Origin: Cyanomargarita calcarea GSE-NOS-MK-12-04C
Lineage (GTDB): Bacteria; Cyanobacteriota; Cyanobacteriia; Cyanobacteriales; Nostocaceae
Reading direction: 5' to 3'
Assembly (NCBI GenBank): GCA_019359595.1
Contig: JAHHGZ010000003.1
Location: forward strand, 1-64,000
DNA length: 64,000 nt
Shown: piece after piece, positions 17,486-25,586 of the stretch
Position numbering within the stretch: position 1 is the first letter of the stretch
How the letters are laid out: the number at the start of each line of letters is the position of its first letter
Program-made: the position numbers and the translations under genes
Notes under the pieces: generated by a model
Seen by the model: only the letters and a program-made list of their open reading frames with translations
Told to the model about the DNA's origin: nothing
Database searches by the model: none

Positions 17486-18442
17486 CTAACGCACCACAGC
17501 TTCCTGGACTAAATCTTGAAACATGGGGGTGCTGAGGTAACGTTCGCCAAAGGAAGGTTGAATCATCACAATTAGGCGATCGCGGTTTTCTGGGCGTTTA
17601 GCTACTTGTATCGCGGCACACAACGCCGCACCAGACGACACCCCAGATAACAATCCTTCTTCTCTTGCCAAGCGCCGTCCATAAGCCATTGCATCGTTGT
17701 CACTAACTTGAATTATTTCATCAATTAAGTCAGTGCGGATAACTTCAGGGATAAATCCGGCACCGATACCTTGAATTTTATGAGAACCTGGTTGCCCTCC
17801 CGATAGTACAGGACTGTTGCTAGGTTCTACAGCGATCGCCTGAAAACTCGGCTTACGACTTTTAATTACTTCTGCAATTCCAGTTATCGTCCCACCGGTA
17901 CCCACACCCGCAATCAAGATATCCACTTGTCCATCAGTATCCGCCCAAATTTCTTCTGCGGTAGTTTCTCGATGAATTTCTGGGTTGGCTGGGTTGCGGA
18001 ATTGTTGCGGCATATATGCATTGGGAGTGCTAGCCACAATTTCTTCAGCTTTGCTAATTGCCCCCCGCATTCCTTCAGAACCGGGTGTCAACTCCAAAGA
18101 AGCACCGTAAGCTCTTAACATAGCCCGTCGTTCCAGGCTCATCGTCTCTGGCATGGTTAAAATTAAACGATAGCCCCGAGCAGCTGCAACCATCGCTAGG
18201 GCAATGCCTGTATTGCCTGAGGTTGGCTCAACTAAAAGCGTTTTCCCCGGCTGAATCAATCCAGCTTTTTCTGCTGCCAATACCATACTTACCCCAATGC
18301 GGTCCTTTACAGAAGCTGCGGGGTTCATACCTTCGAGCTTGACAACAATCCTCCCCACGCATCCTTCTTCCGAGGGAATTTTGTTTAGCTGTACTAAAGG
18401 AGTCCGTCCAATAAGTTCTGTGATGTCACGAGCAATTCGCAT
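17486..18442 (-). CDS. cysK: Cysteine synthase (O-acetylserine sulfhydrylase)
   Basis: 318 aa. PLP-dependent synthesis of L-cysteine from O-acetylserine and sulfide. The PLP lysine is in [11 protein letters not shown], the substrate loop is [13 protein letters not shown], and the glycine-rich phosphate loop is [10 protein letters not shown]. The C-terminal [11 protein letters not shown] is also typical of the family. Complete length. It lies convergent with the nitrogenase-associated gene. Whether it should be cysK or cysM is not resolved. Confidence 0.9.
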   Translation of the reverse strand: MRIARDITELIGRTPLVQLNKIPSEEGCVGRIVVKLEGMNPAASVKDRIGVSMVLAAEKAGLIQPGKTLLVEPTSGNTGIALAMVAAARGYRLILTMPETMSLERRAMLRAYGASLELTPGSEGMRGAISKAEEIVASTPNAYMPQQFRNPANPEIHRETTAEEIWADTDGQVDILIAGVGTGGTITGIAEVIKSRKPSFQAIAVEPSNSPVLSGGQPGSHKIQGIGAGFIPEVIRTDLIDEIIQVSDNDAMAYGRRLAREEGLLSGVSSGAALCAAIQVAKRPENRDRLIVMIQPSFGERYLSTPMFQDLVQEAVVR

Positions 18443-19219
18443 TCATTAACTCCTTGTCAAAATAATCTATCAAAAGTAATAGGCGCTTTTATTTAAAGCA
18501 GAGCGATCGGATGATTTTAGACCCAATTTTTATTGTAACTTTATCCATCACAAAAGATTTTCAAATCCCAAAAATTCCCAGATTCCTGACTTATTAAAAA
18601 ACTTGGGGATTTCAATAAATCAAAATTAACTAAATTTTCCAAAAATTAATATTATTTAAATATAAAATTGATAGCTACTTTACTAAATCAATATATTTGT
18701 AAATTAATTAGACGATTAATATAGCTTTAGTGTATATTCTCAAGTCAATATTATTATTTTTGAGTACAGATTTCCAAAAGGCAACAACAGACTGAATGAT
18801 TCGACAACGGGACAGAGGCTAGCTTTAGATTGAGTGCATAAATGCCAGCACCCTATATTATAAATGCCAGTACCCCACGCGAAAAATACTAGCACCTATA
18901 CCCCAATAAATTTTTGTAAGACCTACCTGAAAAGACTTGTAGCACTTGAGTACAACTTTAATAAATTTAATATTCTTGATCCTGTAGACATAAACTGGTG
19001 CTATTGTTGGCGACTGATATAAAGCATATAGGATTTACGCAGAGATTCCCCTCTACCCCCTTACATTCCCAGGTGAGAGCCTCGGATGTAGGGGGGACTT
19101 CTTAATCCTTACAACAATCAAGACTTCAAGAATATCTAAGAATTAGCAGCAAGCATAGCAGAAACCGTAAAAGGTACTTCTTCTTCAGGTATGCACTGCC
19201 AGAGCTAGGGAGAGCCAAC
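18443..19219. other. Large intergenic region with short repeats
   Basis: About 775 bp, strongly AT-rich at 18.5-18.8 kb. Around 18840-18905 three imperfect copies of AATGCCAGCACC/AATGCCAGTACCCC/ATACTAGCACC occur. Around 19045-19100 CCCCCTTACAT and ATGTAGGGGG form a strong hairpin with a 21-base loop. No ORF looks real. Confidence 0.5.
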
Positions 19220-19633
19220 ATGAAATTCAAGCTTATAAAGTTGATAATAGTTTGTCTAGTGACTTTAGCGGTGCTTTCTCCAGTTCTAGCAGTATTTAGT
19301 GTGGTTTGGGAGCGACATATGGATTTATTAGAAATACAGGATTTAGCCTGGGGACTTAATAATTTAAGTGCAGCACATCCCAAGCACGAAGTTGCAAATT
19401 TTTCTCAAGGTACGGTAGAAAAATTGCCTGATGCTAGTTTGATTAAGCAGTTACTAGTTAAGAGCGAAAAATATACAATTGCCCATCTTGTGCAATGGTT
19501 TTTTTTGTTTGTACCTATTGGTATTGGGGTAATAATTCTAATGTACGACAGGTATCTTATTTATCGTACTGCTGTTTTTAGACAACAAGTTGAAATGTTG
19601 GAGAGGTTATGGCACCAAAGTATTGAACAGTAA
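19220..19633 (+). CDS. Hypothetical membrane protein with two TM segments
   Basis: 137 aa. TM1 at ~5-30 (KLIIVCLVTLAVLSPVLAVF) and TM2 at ~92-115 (FLFVPIGIGVIILMYDRYLI) flank a ~55-residue soluble loop. Family not recognised. The next two genes follow at 41 and 2 bp on the same strand, suggesting a small operon. Confidence 0.55.
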   Translation: MKFKLIKLIIVCLVTLAVLSPVLAVFSVVWERHMDLLEIQDLAWGLNNLSAAHPKHEVANFSQGTVEKLPDASLIKQLLVKSEKYTIAHLVQWFFLFVPIGIGVIILMYDRYLIYRTAVFRQQVEMLERLWHQSIEQ

Positions 19634-19674
19634 AAAAGTCCAAGTTAAAAATTAAAACTTCAAAGGTAAAAATC

Positions 19675-19956
19675 ATGACAGAAGAACGCCAAGCATTGTA
19701 TTTTAATCTTATTGAACAGCTACTCGCTTGTCCCAATGGTCAAGAACCAGACGTTTTGGAGGCTCAACCAGAATTAATCGATGCTGGTTTAATCCAGACT
19801 ATGCTACAAGTCGCATCTGCATTTGCCCACCAAGGAAATCAAGATGGTGCCCAATTTTTAATCTTTATTGCTCGCGAACTAGCGAAGCAACTAGGATTAT
19901 ATCCTGAACTTTCAGATGTAGAAGTTTCAAATGTAGAAGTTTCAAATAAGGAGTAA
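19675..19956 (+). CDS. Hypothetical helical protein
   Basis: 93 aa. Starts MTEERQALYFNLIEQLLACP, a sequence type seen at the N-terminus of cyanobacterial TPR/CHAT-like proteins; here it stands alone. Near the C-terminus a 15-bp direct repeat (GAAGTTTCAAATGTA) encodes a doubled VEVSN. Two bases separate it from the next gene. Confidence 0.55.
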   Translation: MTEERQALYFNLIEQLLACPNGQEPDVLEAQPELIDAGLIQTMLQVASAFAHQGNQDGAQFLIFIARELAKQLGLYPELSDVEVSNVEVSNKE

Positions 19957-19958
19957 AA

Positions 19959-20270
19959 ATGCTTTTGACTTCAACTGACGCCGGACAAATAGCCTTAGAA
20001 TTTCTGATGGCTGATTGGAATGTCTCCGAATTCGATCGAGAGTGGTTCAATATTGTTAACTCTCGTCTGATTGGCGCAAGTTGGTATATGGTAGAATTGG
20101 CTGTTGAAGGTTTACCCGATCGGTGGTTTATTCAAGTTTACGATACTGGGGAGTGTGACCCTAATTATACATTTATCTCACCGATTCGAGGTTCCGAAGG
20201 ATATGTTGATTTAACACATTTACCACACCTTGTGGCAGAGGTTTTAGTTTCAGAGCGCAATGCTCGATAA
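19959..20270 (+). CDS. Hypothetical protein
   Basis: 103 aa, acidic, with SWYMVELAVEGLPDRWFIQV and YDTGECDPNYTF. Probably a small alpha/beta protein; family unknown. The start overlaps nothing, but the two-base gap from the previous gene implies translational coupling. Confidence 0.55.
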   Translation: MLLTSTDAGQIALEFLMADWNVSEFDREWFNIVNSRLIGASWYMVELAVEGLPDRWFIQVYDTGECDPNYTFISPIRGSEGYVDLTHLPHLVAEVLVSERNAR

Positions 20271-20339
20271 TCGGAAATCAAAAATTAAGAATACCCTTTA
20301 CGAAGTCGTTTTTTGTCGTGTCTAAAAATTGATAAAATA

Positions 20340-20831
20340 TCAATGAAGGAAGAAGGAAGAAGGTAAAAATATTTTTTTCGAGACGCACAGCGCAAGGAAA
20401 AATACGTCCTTATTAAATCCCCTAAATTTATTTATGGGGATTCCTTCTGCCTTCTGCCTCCTGCCCAACTCACAATAATTGTACCAATTTAACGCTCGTA
20501 AGAGGGAAGAGGAAAGATATGTTGAAGTCTTCCTTCTTCTTCCTTCTTCTTCCTTCTTTCTTCATTTTTTTTTCATAGGAGGTTATGCCTAAAAAGCTAG
20601 CCTCCTATTTTTGATGTATATATTTTTAAAAATAACCAACTTGAGTATCATCCTCGCTGTTTTATTTAATATCCCGACCTTCCGCAGGGTCTTTCGTTTT
20701 GACTTGGGGCGGCAGCTTTGAAGAATGGAAGCTTCCTTCTTCAAACGTGCCTTGTCTGAATCCACATATATAAACCTCCTTCTTCCTTCTTCCTTCTTCC
20801 TTCTTCCTTCATTCAATTAGTTATACTTTTC
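20340..20831. repeat. Heptamer repeats and a stem-loop
   Basis: Several blocks of GAAGGAA/CTTCTTC repeats (20343-20370, 20525-20570, 20775-20815) of the STRR type surround a terminator-like hairpin at 20574-20610 (TAGGAGG / CCTCCTA followed by TTTTT). ORFs here only translate the repeats. Confidence 0.65.
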
Positions 20832-20861
20832 ATGCATAAAATATGTTATACTACTATCGTG

Positions 20862-21224
20862 ATGAACGCTACAAAAAGATGTTTTAGAATGATTACTGAA
20901 GACATCCTAGCTAAAGAATTCACAAGAGTCATAAATGACTACTACCCAAAAGTAGGAGAATTGTTAGACGCCTGTTATGTGAAGGTAATCGTCTCTTACT
21001 GGGGAAGACCTCCTAAACGCTTGCAATATGTAGGAATTTATTGCTCTGACGAAATGAAGCCCTATATCCAAGCCTACAAAAATGTACTCAGAGAAGTAGC
21101 AGACAACATGGGACTAGTTCAAGTAGTTTTTGTGAATGTCTCGCGACTGGTACGCGACCCAAAATCGAAATTAAAGGAAGCCGATCCACGAATGTGGTTG
21201 GAATTGCACTGGGTGGCAACGTAG
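20862..21224 (+). CDS. Hypothetical protein
   Basis: 120 aa from ATG 20862 (ATG 20832 possible). Contains SYWGRPPKRLQYVGIYC and LVQVVFVNVSRLVRDPKSK. Family not recognised. The upstream promoter region lies in the repeat block. It is the last complete gene before the interrupted monooxygenase. Confidence 0.5.
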   Translation: MNATKRCFRMITEDILAKEFTRVINDYYPKVGELLDACYVKVIVSYWGRPPKRLQYVGIYCSDEMKPYIQAYKNVLREVADNMGLVQVVFVNVSRLVRDPKSKLKEADPRMWLELHWVAT

Positions 21225-21270
21225 GCAAAAAAATAGGGTGATAGTGCGGCACCCAAGAGAAAGGAACGCA

Positions 21271-21669
21271 ATGAAAACTGGAATTTTTTGTAATTACGAA
21301 AATCATCACTTCTATGCTCCTGACGCTATACAAGAGCAAGTGGTGCTAGTAAAGCATGCAGAGAGTTTGGGCTTTGAAGAAGCCTGGATAAGCGAACATC
21401 ATTTTAATGAGTTCAATCTCAGTCCATCGAGTTTGATATTATTAGCACATCTGGCGGGGCTAACCTCAAAAATTCGCTTAGGTACCGGGGCCGTTTTATT
21501 AGCATTCCACAGCCCAATTCGGGTAGCAGAAGATATTGCTACGCTAGATAATTTGTGCGGTGGGCGATTATTATTTGGGATTGCAAAAGGTGGCATTTTC
21601 ACTAGGCGCACAAAACAAAGTAAAATCAAGCGTGTAGATATCAGGTGTGGGTATGCAGGATTTGTCTAA
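21271..21669 (+). pseudogene. Luciferase-like monooxygenase, N-terminal part, interrupted by element
   Basis: The first ~109 residues match FMN-dependent luciferase-like monooxygenases (MKTGIFCNYENHHF, AWISEHHF, IRVAEDIATLDNL and GRLLFGIAKGG). After AKGG, where the family continues with PFP, the sequence changes to an unrelated tail (IFTRRTKQSK) and ends at 21669. The 3' two thirds of the gene is not in the window. An AGAAAGGA ribosome site precedes ATG 21271. The break coincides with the start of the serine recombinase gene, so this is the left border of the integrated element. The truncated ORF overlaps the recombinase start. Confidence 0.85.
21583..21600 (+). other. Probable left attachment site / element border
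   Basis: The codons for AKGG (GCAAAAGGTGG, 21584-21594) are the last that fit the host monooxygenase. The crossover core must lie at or near this stretch. The matching copy should be found at the right border outside the window. Confidence 0.6.
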
Positions 21670-23029
21670 GGCGCTTGGGTATTGTCGGGTTTCTACTCAG
21701 CGACAATGCACTGAGGGTCATGGTCTGGAGCGGTATATTGACCAACTAAAACGCTACGGCTTGACTGATGAGCAAATTCATTGGGATATAGAATCTGGGG
21801 CAAGTGAAACTAGGAGGGGGTATAACAAGGTATTGGAGTTAGTGCGATCGCGGCAAATAAAAACAATAGTAGTTCCATGCTTTGATCGCTTCACTCGTTC
21901 GGCGTTGGGGTGGGAAAAAGCTAGAGAGGAATTGCAAAAATATGAGGTTGAATTGTTATTTTTGGACGGTGGTAGTTTAGACCTTGAGACTCCCGAGGGC
22001 GTATTTACCAGCCGAATTCTTGCCGCAATGGCAGCACAAGTTAGAGATAAAAATAAATACAATGCCCTCCAAGGCGCAAAATATTTTAGAAGCCAACGAA
22101 AAATATATAAAGCAATATTTGGCTTTGAAAAGAATGGTGATACTGTTCGTCCTAACTTTAACCAGTACAGAGATACTAATAAAACTTGCGCTGATGTCGC
22201 GAGAGAGTGTATAGATATTTTTCTGAAATCAGGGGAACTGACGGGTACTATCCGGCGATTAGTAGAAAAGTATGGGAGCGATCGCCTTGAAGGAAAAAAA
22301 TATCAGGATTTTTCCCGTGATATCTCAACTTTTGGGCGATGGTTGAGTAACCCCCAATTGTGCGGTCTGATTTGTTACTATCCCACCGTCCCGAGTAAGA
22401 CTCAAGTTGTTGAATCTGGTCATCAAGGCATTATTAGTGTAGAAAAATTTGAGCTTATTCAAAAAAAAATAGCTATGGGCTATGTTCCTCGCAGCAATGA
22501 GCGAAATAATCCTTTGTGCGGGATTGCCTGGTGTGAAACGTGCCAGTTAAAAATGGTAAAAAACCTTACCCATGCTCGGGGTAAAGTTTATGAGTACTTA
22601 CGTTGTTGTAATTGTGGATTGTTGATTAGGCTGGAGATTGCGATCGCTTATTGTATTAAAACGCTTACCCAAAAAGCCGAACTTATTGCAAACTCATACC
22701 CAGATGAGGAGATGTCAGCAATTGTTAGCAATGAGGCGATGGAATTGCAAAGACAGATATTAGACTTGAAAAGAAAGAACGATTTAGATTTAGAAGGGGC
22801 GATCAAGGCTAAAGAGCAAAGATTAGAAGCTATGCTGCGATCATCTGAAGTTGAAACAGTGTCTAATTCTAATCGGGCTAAAATACTAAAGACAGCAGCT
22901 GCGACACCTGGGTTTTGGGAAGAAATGACGCGACATGAACTTACTGTTCTTTTCTATGAGCTAATAGACAAGATAGTTTGTGCTTCTTTGGGCGAAGAAC
23001 AAGCGTTCGCTGTATCGTTCAAAATTTGA
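21653..23029 (+). CDS. Large serine recombinase, XisF-like
   Basis: 458 aa from ATG 21653 (GTG 21647 possible). Resolvase domain at residues ~8-150 with the nucleophile Ser in YCRVSTQRQ, PCFDRFTRSALG, and the LAAMAAQVRDKNK helix. A recombinase DNA-binding domain follows, then a zinc ribbon with CGIAWCETCQ and CCNCG, then a coiled coil. The C-terminus matches the remnant at 223-471. It sits directly inside the broken monooxygenase, as xisF does in fdxN-type elements and integrase genes do in prophages. Likely catalyses integration/excision between the two halves of the gene. Confidence 0.9.
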   Translation: MQDLSKALGYCRVSTQRQCTEGHGLERYIDQLKRYGLTDEQIHWDIESGASETRRGYNKVLELVRSRQIKTIVVPCFDRFTRSALGWEKAREELQKYEVELLFLDGGSLDLETPEGVFTSRILAAMAAQVRDKNKYNALQGAKYFRSQRKIYKAIFGFEKNGDTVRPNFNQYRDTNKTCADVARECIDIFLKSGELTGTIRRLVEKYGSDRLEGKKYQDFSRDISTFGRWLSNPQLCGLICYYPTVPSKTQVVESGHQGIISVEKFELIQKKIAMGYVPRSNERNNPLCGIAWCETCQLKMVKNLTHARGKVYEYLRCCNCGLLIRLEIAIAYCIKTLTQKAELIANSYPDEEMSAIVSNEAMELQRQILDLKRKNDLDLEGAIKAKEQRLEAMLRSSEVETVSNSNRAKILKTAAATPGFWEEMTRHELTVLFYELIDKIVCASLGEEQAFAVSFKI

Positions 23030-23112
23030 AAGCGTTCTTTCTCTGATAGTTTGGCTAAGTAGCGATCGGTTACTGCATTTAATATATCTGCGGCTTGTTT
23101 GCTTAGTTTCAT
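22954..23112 (-). CDS. Small ORF convergent with the recombinase (possible directionality factor)
   Basis: 52 aa: begins MKLSKQAADILNAVTDRYLA and continues KLSEKERFQILN, a charged two-helix peptide. Its last 25 codons are antisense to the recombinase 3' end (76-bp tail-to-tail overlap). The remnant recombinase at the left edge also has a convergent overlapping ORF starting MKL. Family knowledge: serine integrases need a small recombination directionality factor for excision, which is often unrelated in sequence. That role is only a hypothesis. Confidence 0.45.
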   Translation of the reverse strand: MKLSKQAADILNAVTDRYLAKLSEKERFQILNDTANACSSPKEAQTILSISS

Positions 23113-23230
23113 GGCTTCTCTGTCGTGCTGCTATACAATGACTCGTTTTTGCAGAACTGTTTGTTAGCCGTGAACTACTACAAGGTTCTGACAGCAACGA
23201 GTGACTCGTTGTGAGTTTAGCAACACAAAA

Positions 23231-23348
23231 TATTCTGTGTCAATAGTTAATATATTGTGCGTTTTGGTATACAATTATTTTTAATGCCAGCAGGCTAGGT
23301 AGAAACTAGCCGTTTAACGCTGACAGCCACCTAGTACAAGTAGGCGAC
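23231..23348 (+). promoter_or_regulatory. Leader module L1 (TGTGTC box, -10, 5' hairpin)
   Basis: TGTGTC at 23236-23241, then exactly 34 bp to TACAAT at 23270-23275 within GTGCGTTTTGGTATACAAT, then TTTTAATGCCAGCA and the hairpin GGCTAG-GTAGAAA-CTAGCC (23293-23311), with outer CAGC/GCTG pairing. No good -35 box, so an activator or phage sigma factor may be needed. The same module precedes the MSV199-like gene almost base for base. Confidence 0.7.
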
Positions 23349-24179
23349 ATGAAAAGCTTAACAGGTTCTGAATCGATTTTCGATAGCATTCGCAGATTTG
23401 ACGGCGACGGGAATGAATACTGGTTGGCACGTGAGTTAATGCCATTGCTGGGATACAAACAATGGCGAAGATTTGAAAATGCAATCTCACTTGCTCAATT
23501 CTCTTGTCAGAATGCAGAAGCTAGTATTGACGAACATTTCGACTATTTGCCGGAGGCGGCAAACGGTCAAGGAGAGGGCAGAGGTTCTAAAGGCGCTGAT
23601 TTCAAGCTTTCTCGTTTTGCGTGTTATCTGACAGCAATGTGTGGAGATCCTCGCAAAACGGCGGTGGCTCAAGCCCAAACCTACTTTGCAGTTAAAACTC
23701 GTGAGGCAGAAACTGTAATTCCTGTAATCAGCGATCGCTTGCAACAATTAGAGCTAGAGAACGAAAATCTAAAATTACAGGTTGAATTAGCAAAGACACA
23801 GGAACGTCTGTCTAACAACCAACAAAAACTACTAGCTACTGTTCACTTGCTTGAATGCGTTTCACCAGGTCTAGCTCCATTGGCGTTGGGCAAGGTTGAT
23901 GCGGTAGTTGAACGTATTGAATACATTGATCGCACTATCACTGACCAAGGCATTTATGAAGGTGTTGGCATTACCTACATCCAAAAGAAATACGGGTTTA
24001 AAAACACCACTAAAGCATGGGAATGGCTGGAATCTGTAGGAATGGGCAAAGCGTCCGGTGTATGGCAATTACAACTGTCCGCAGTTGAGTCACACAAGCT
24101 GCCGCCTTACGCGCTCGCTGAAATTGCTAAGAAATTTTCTAATAAGGAGGGCGATCGCCAGTTATTATTAGGCGAGTAG
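23349..24179 (+). CDS. Bro-N / DinD-like antirepressor
   Basis: 276 aa. Residues ~10-120 match the DinD/Bro-N type (FDGDGNEYWLARELMPLLGY, DFKLSRFACYLTAMCGDPRK and AQAQTYFAVKTRE). A coiled coil (~130-165) separates it from a C-terminal winged-helix-like part (ITYIQKKYGFKNTTKAWEWL). Family knowledge: such proteins are phage antirepressors or damage-response regulators. Its leader is shared with four other regulators here. A GACGGATA terminator follows at once. Confidence 0.75.
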   Translation: MKSLTGSESIFDSIRRFDGDGNEYWLARELMPLLGYKQWRRFENAISLAQFSCQNAEASIDEHFDYLPEAANGQGEGRGSKGADFKLSRFACYLTAMCGDPRKTAVAQAQTYFAVKTREAETVIPVISDRLQQLELENENLKLQVELAKTQERLSNNQQKLLATVHLLECVSPGLAPLALGKVDAVVERIEYIDRTITDQGIYEGVGITYIQKKYGFKNTTKAWEWLESVGMGKASGVWQLQLSAVESHKLPPYALAEIAKKFSNKEGDRQLLLGE

Positions 24180-24199
24180 TAAAGCTAACCCTGAAATTT

Positions 24200-24237
24200 A
24201 AGGACGGATAGAAAACAACTTCTATCCGTCCTTTTTT
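24200..24237 (+). terminator. GACGGATA-type terminator T1
   Basis: AAGGACGGATAGAA pairs with TTCTATCCGTCCTT over a loop of about six bases and is followed by a T-run. First of eight palindromes of the same family in this element. Confidence 0.9.
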
Positions 24238-24249
24238 ATTTTGGTGTTG

Positions 24250-24299
24250 CATATGTCTGTATTGTGTAGAATATAGCACAAGGCATATATCTGTATTGT
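24250..24299 (+). promoter_or_regulatory. Direct repeats in the MscS-like gene promoter
   Basis: CATATGTCTGTATTGT (24250-24265) and CATATATCTGTATTGT (24284-24299) are 34 bp apart and differ at one position. A TAGAAT -10-like hexamer lies between them at 24267-24272, and the second copy abuts the ATG at 24301. Likely operator pair; no SD-like sequence is seen. Confidence 0.5.
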
Positions 24300-24300
24300 T

Positions 24301-25041
24301 ATGATTAGCGTTCACGACGCAATTAGACGGGCAATTGTCGGAGGTCTTGTGTTTTCGGTTTTATCCGTCCTGGGGAGAATAGTTGGAGGACGGATAGAAA
24401 AAACTAATCCTGTAGGGGTCTTACGCTCATGGCTTGCTGAGATAGGTTCGGATTTGCGGTGGTTGGGTTTTGGTTTGGGAGCCACTATTGGTCTAGGGTA
24501 TGCGATCGCTCCTTGGTGGGGTTGGACTTTTCCTGTTGCGAAGTTTTTTGTTTGGTTCCAAATCATCTTGTTTGTGGCGTTGAGTCTGGTTGCGTTTGTG
24601 TCGGTAAGTGCTGGCTTTGTGTCGCGATCGGTGCAAGACAATCCACAGCTAAACAACAGGGATAAGACAAACTACCTTACTTTCATCCCTGTTGCGGCCT
24701 CGGTGATTAAATTGTTTGTGTGGGTTTTTTCATTTGTGGCATTGCTGGCAGTGAATGGTATTGACATAACTCCAATCCTTAATATTAGTGCAGTGGCGTT
24801 GGCGATATTTGGATTTGCAGGGCAGGACAGTTTAAAAGATATTCTTTCTACAATAAAAATATTCTGGGACAGGATTTTGTATGTTGGAACGGTGGTTAAG
24901 TACCCTGGACAGCGACAGGGGACGGTTACCAGTATTACGCTATGGAATACTACAATCAGGTTAGACGGCGAGTCAGATGCTTTTTTTATTGTGGCAAACC
25001 GCGATATTAATAAAATTATTATTCTTAGTCACCCGCTTTAA
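24301..25041 (+). CDS. MscS-like membrane channel protein
   Basis: 246 aa. Hydrophobic segments at ~8-28, 50-72, 80-105, 125-150 and 155-180. The last is the MscS pore helix type (ISAVALAIFGFAGQDSLKDI), followed by the beta domain (ILYVGTVVKYPG, GTVTSITLWNTTIRLDG and IVANRDINKII). It lacks the large C-terminal cage of MscS. Unusual for a phage. It directly abuts the small terminase (TAATGG overlap). Possible roles are superinfection exclusion, lysis or osmotic adaptation; none is shown. Confidence 0.65.
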   Translation: MISVHDAIRRAIVGGLVFSVLSVLGRIVGGRIEKTNPVGVLRSWLAEIGSDLRWLGFGLGATIGLGYAIAPWWGWTFPVAKFFVWFQIILFVALSLVAFVSVSAGFVSRSVQDNPQLNNRDKTNYLTFIPVAASVIKLFVWVFSFVALLAVNGIDITPILNISAVALAIFGFAGQDSLKDILSTIKIFWDRILYVGTVVKYPGQRQGTVTSITLWNTTIRLDGESDAFFIVANRDINKIIILSHPL

Positions 25042-25586
25042 TGGCAAAAAGTAAGTATACCGAAGAAACAGTTAAAAAGATTTGTGAGGCTATCACACGG
25101 GACGGGTGTGACGAACCTGGGTGGCTTGCTGGGGGAATAAGTAAAGATACGTTTTATCAATGGCAAAATAAGTACCCGGAATTTTCTGACTTAATCGCGC
25201 AAGCGAAAGCTGACTTTAAGAGATTTTGCCCAGAAGAAGTTTCAAGACTTGCTCATAAAAAACTTATTGATGCTTTAGAAAATGGGCAAACAATTAAAAG
25301 GCGATCGCAAACGACAAAACAGGTTAGGCATTACGACAAGGAAGGCAATCTTTTTTGGTCGCAGGAGCATATCGAGACGAAGGAACACGACGATGTGATG
25401 CCGACACCAAAATGGGCGATTGACCGGGTAATCCCTCAACCAACAAACGAATTAGAGGCGTTGGAAGTTTTAATCGATGCGGGATGGATACCAAGGGAAG
25501 TGTTAGAGGCTGCGGCAAATGGGATTAGCGAGCTTAGAGAGACGATCCAACAAGCGTTTAGAAAAATTACCCCTAGTAGCCAATGA
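25041..25586 (+). CDS. Terminase small subunit-like protein
   Basis: 181 aa. N-terminal helix-turn-helix (YTEETVKKICEAI, then GGISKDTFYQWQNKYPEF), typical of phage TerS DNA-recognition domains; a middle domain with RRSQTTKQVRHYDKEGNL and a C-terminal helix. It binds phage DNA and recruits TerL for packaging. It overlaps the MscS-like gene by one base and the large terminase by 68 bp. Confidence 0.8.
   Translation: MAKSKYTEETVKKICEAITRDGCDEPGWLAGGISKDTFYQWQNKYPEFSDLIAQAKADFKRFCPEEVSRLAHKKLIDALENGQTIKRRSQTTKQVRHYDKEGNLFWSQEHIETKEHDDVMPTPKWAIDRVIPQPTNELEALEVLIDAGWIPREVLEAAANGISELRETIQQAFRKITPSSQ

Noticed and set aside
20589-20816. 75-aa minus ORF near 20.7 kb
   Set aside because: It reads through heptamer repeats and a terminator-like hairpin.
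24312-24656. 114-aa ORF antisense to the MscS-like gene
   Set aside because: Shadow of the sense gene; the sense frame has TM segments and family motifs.
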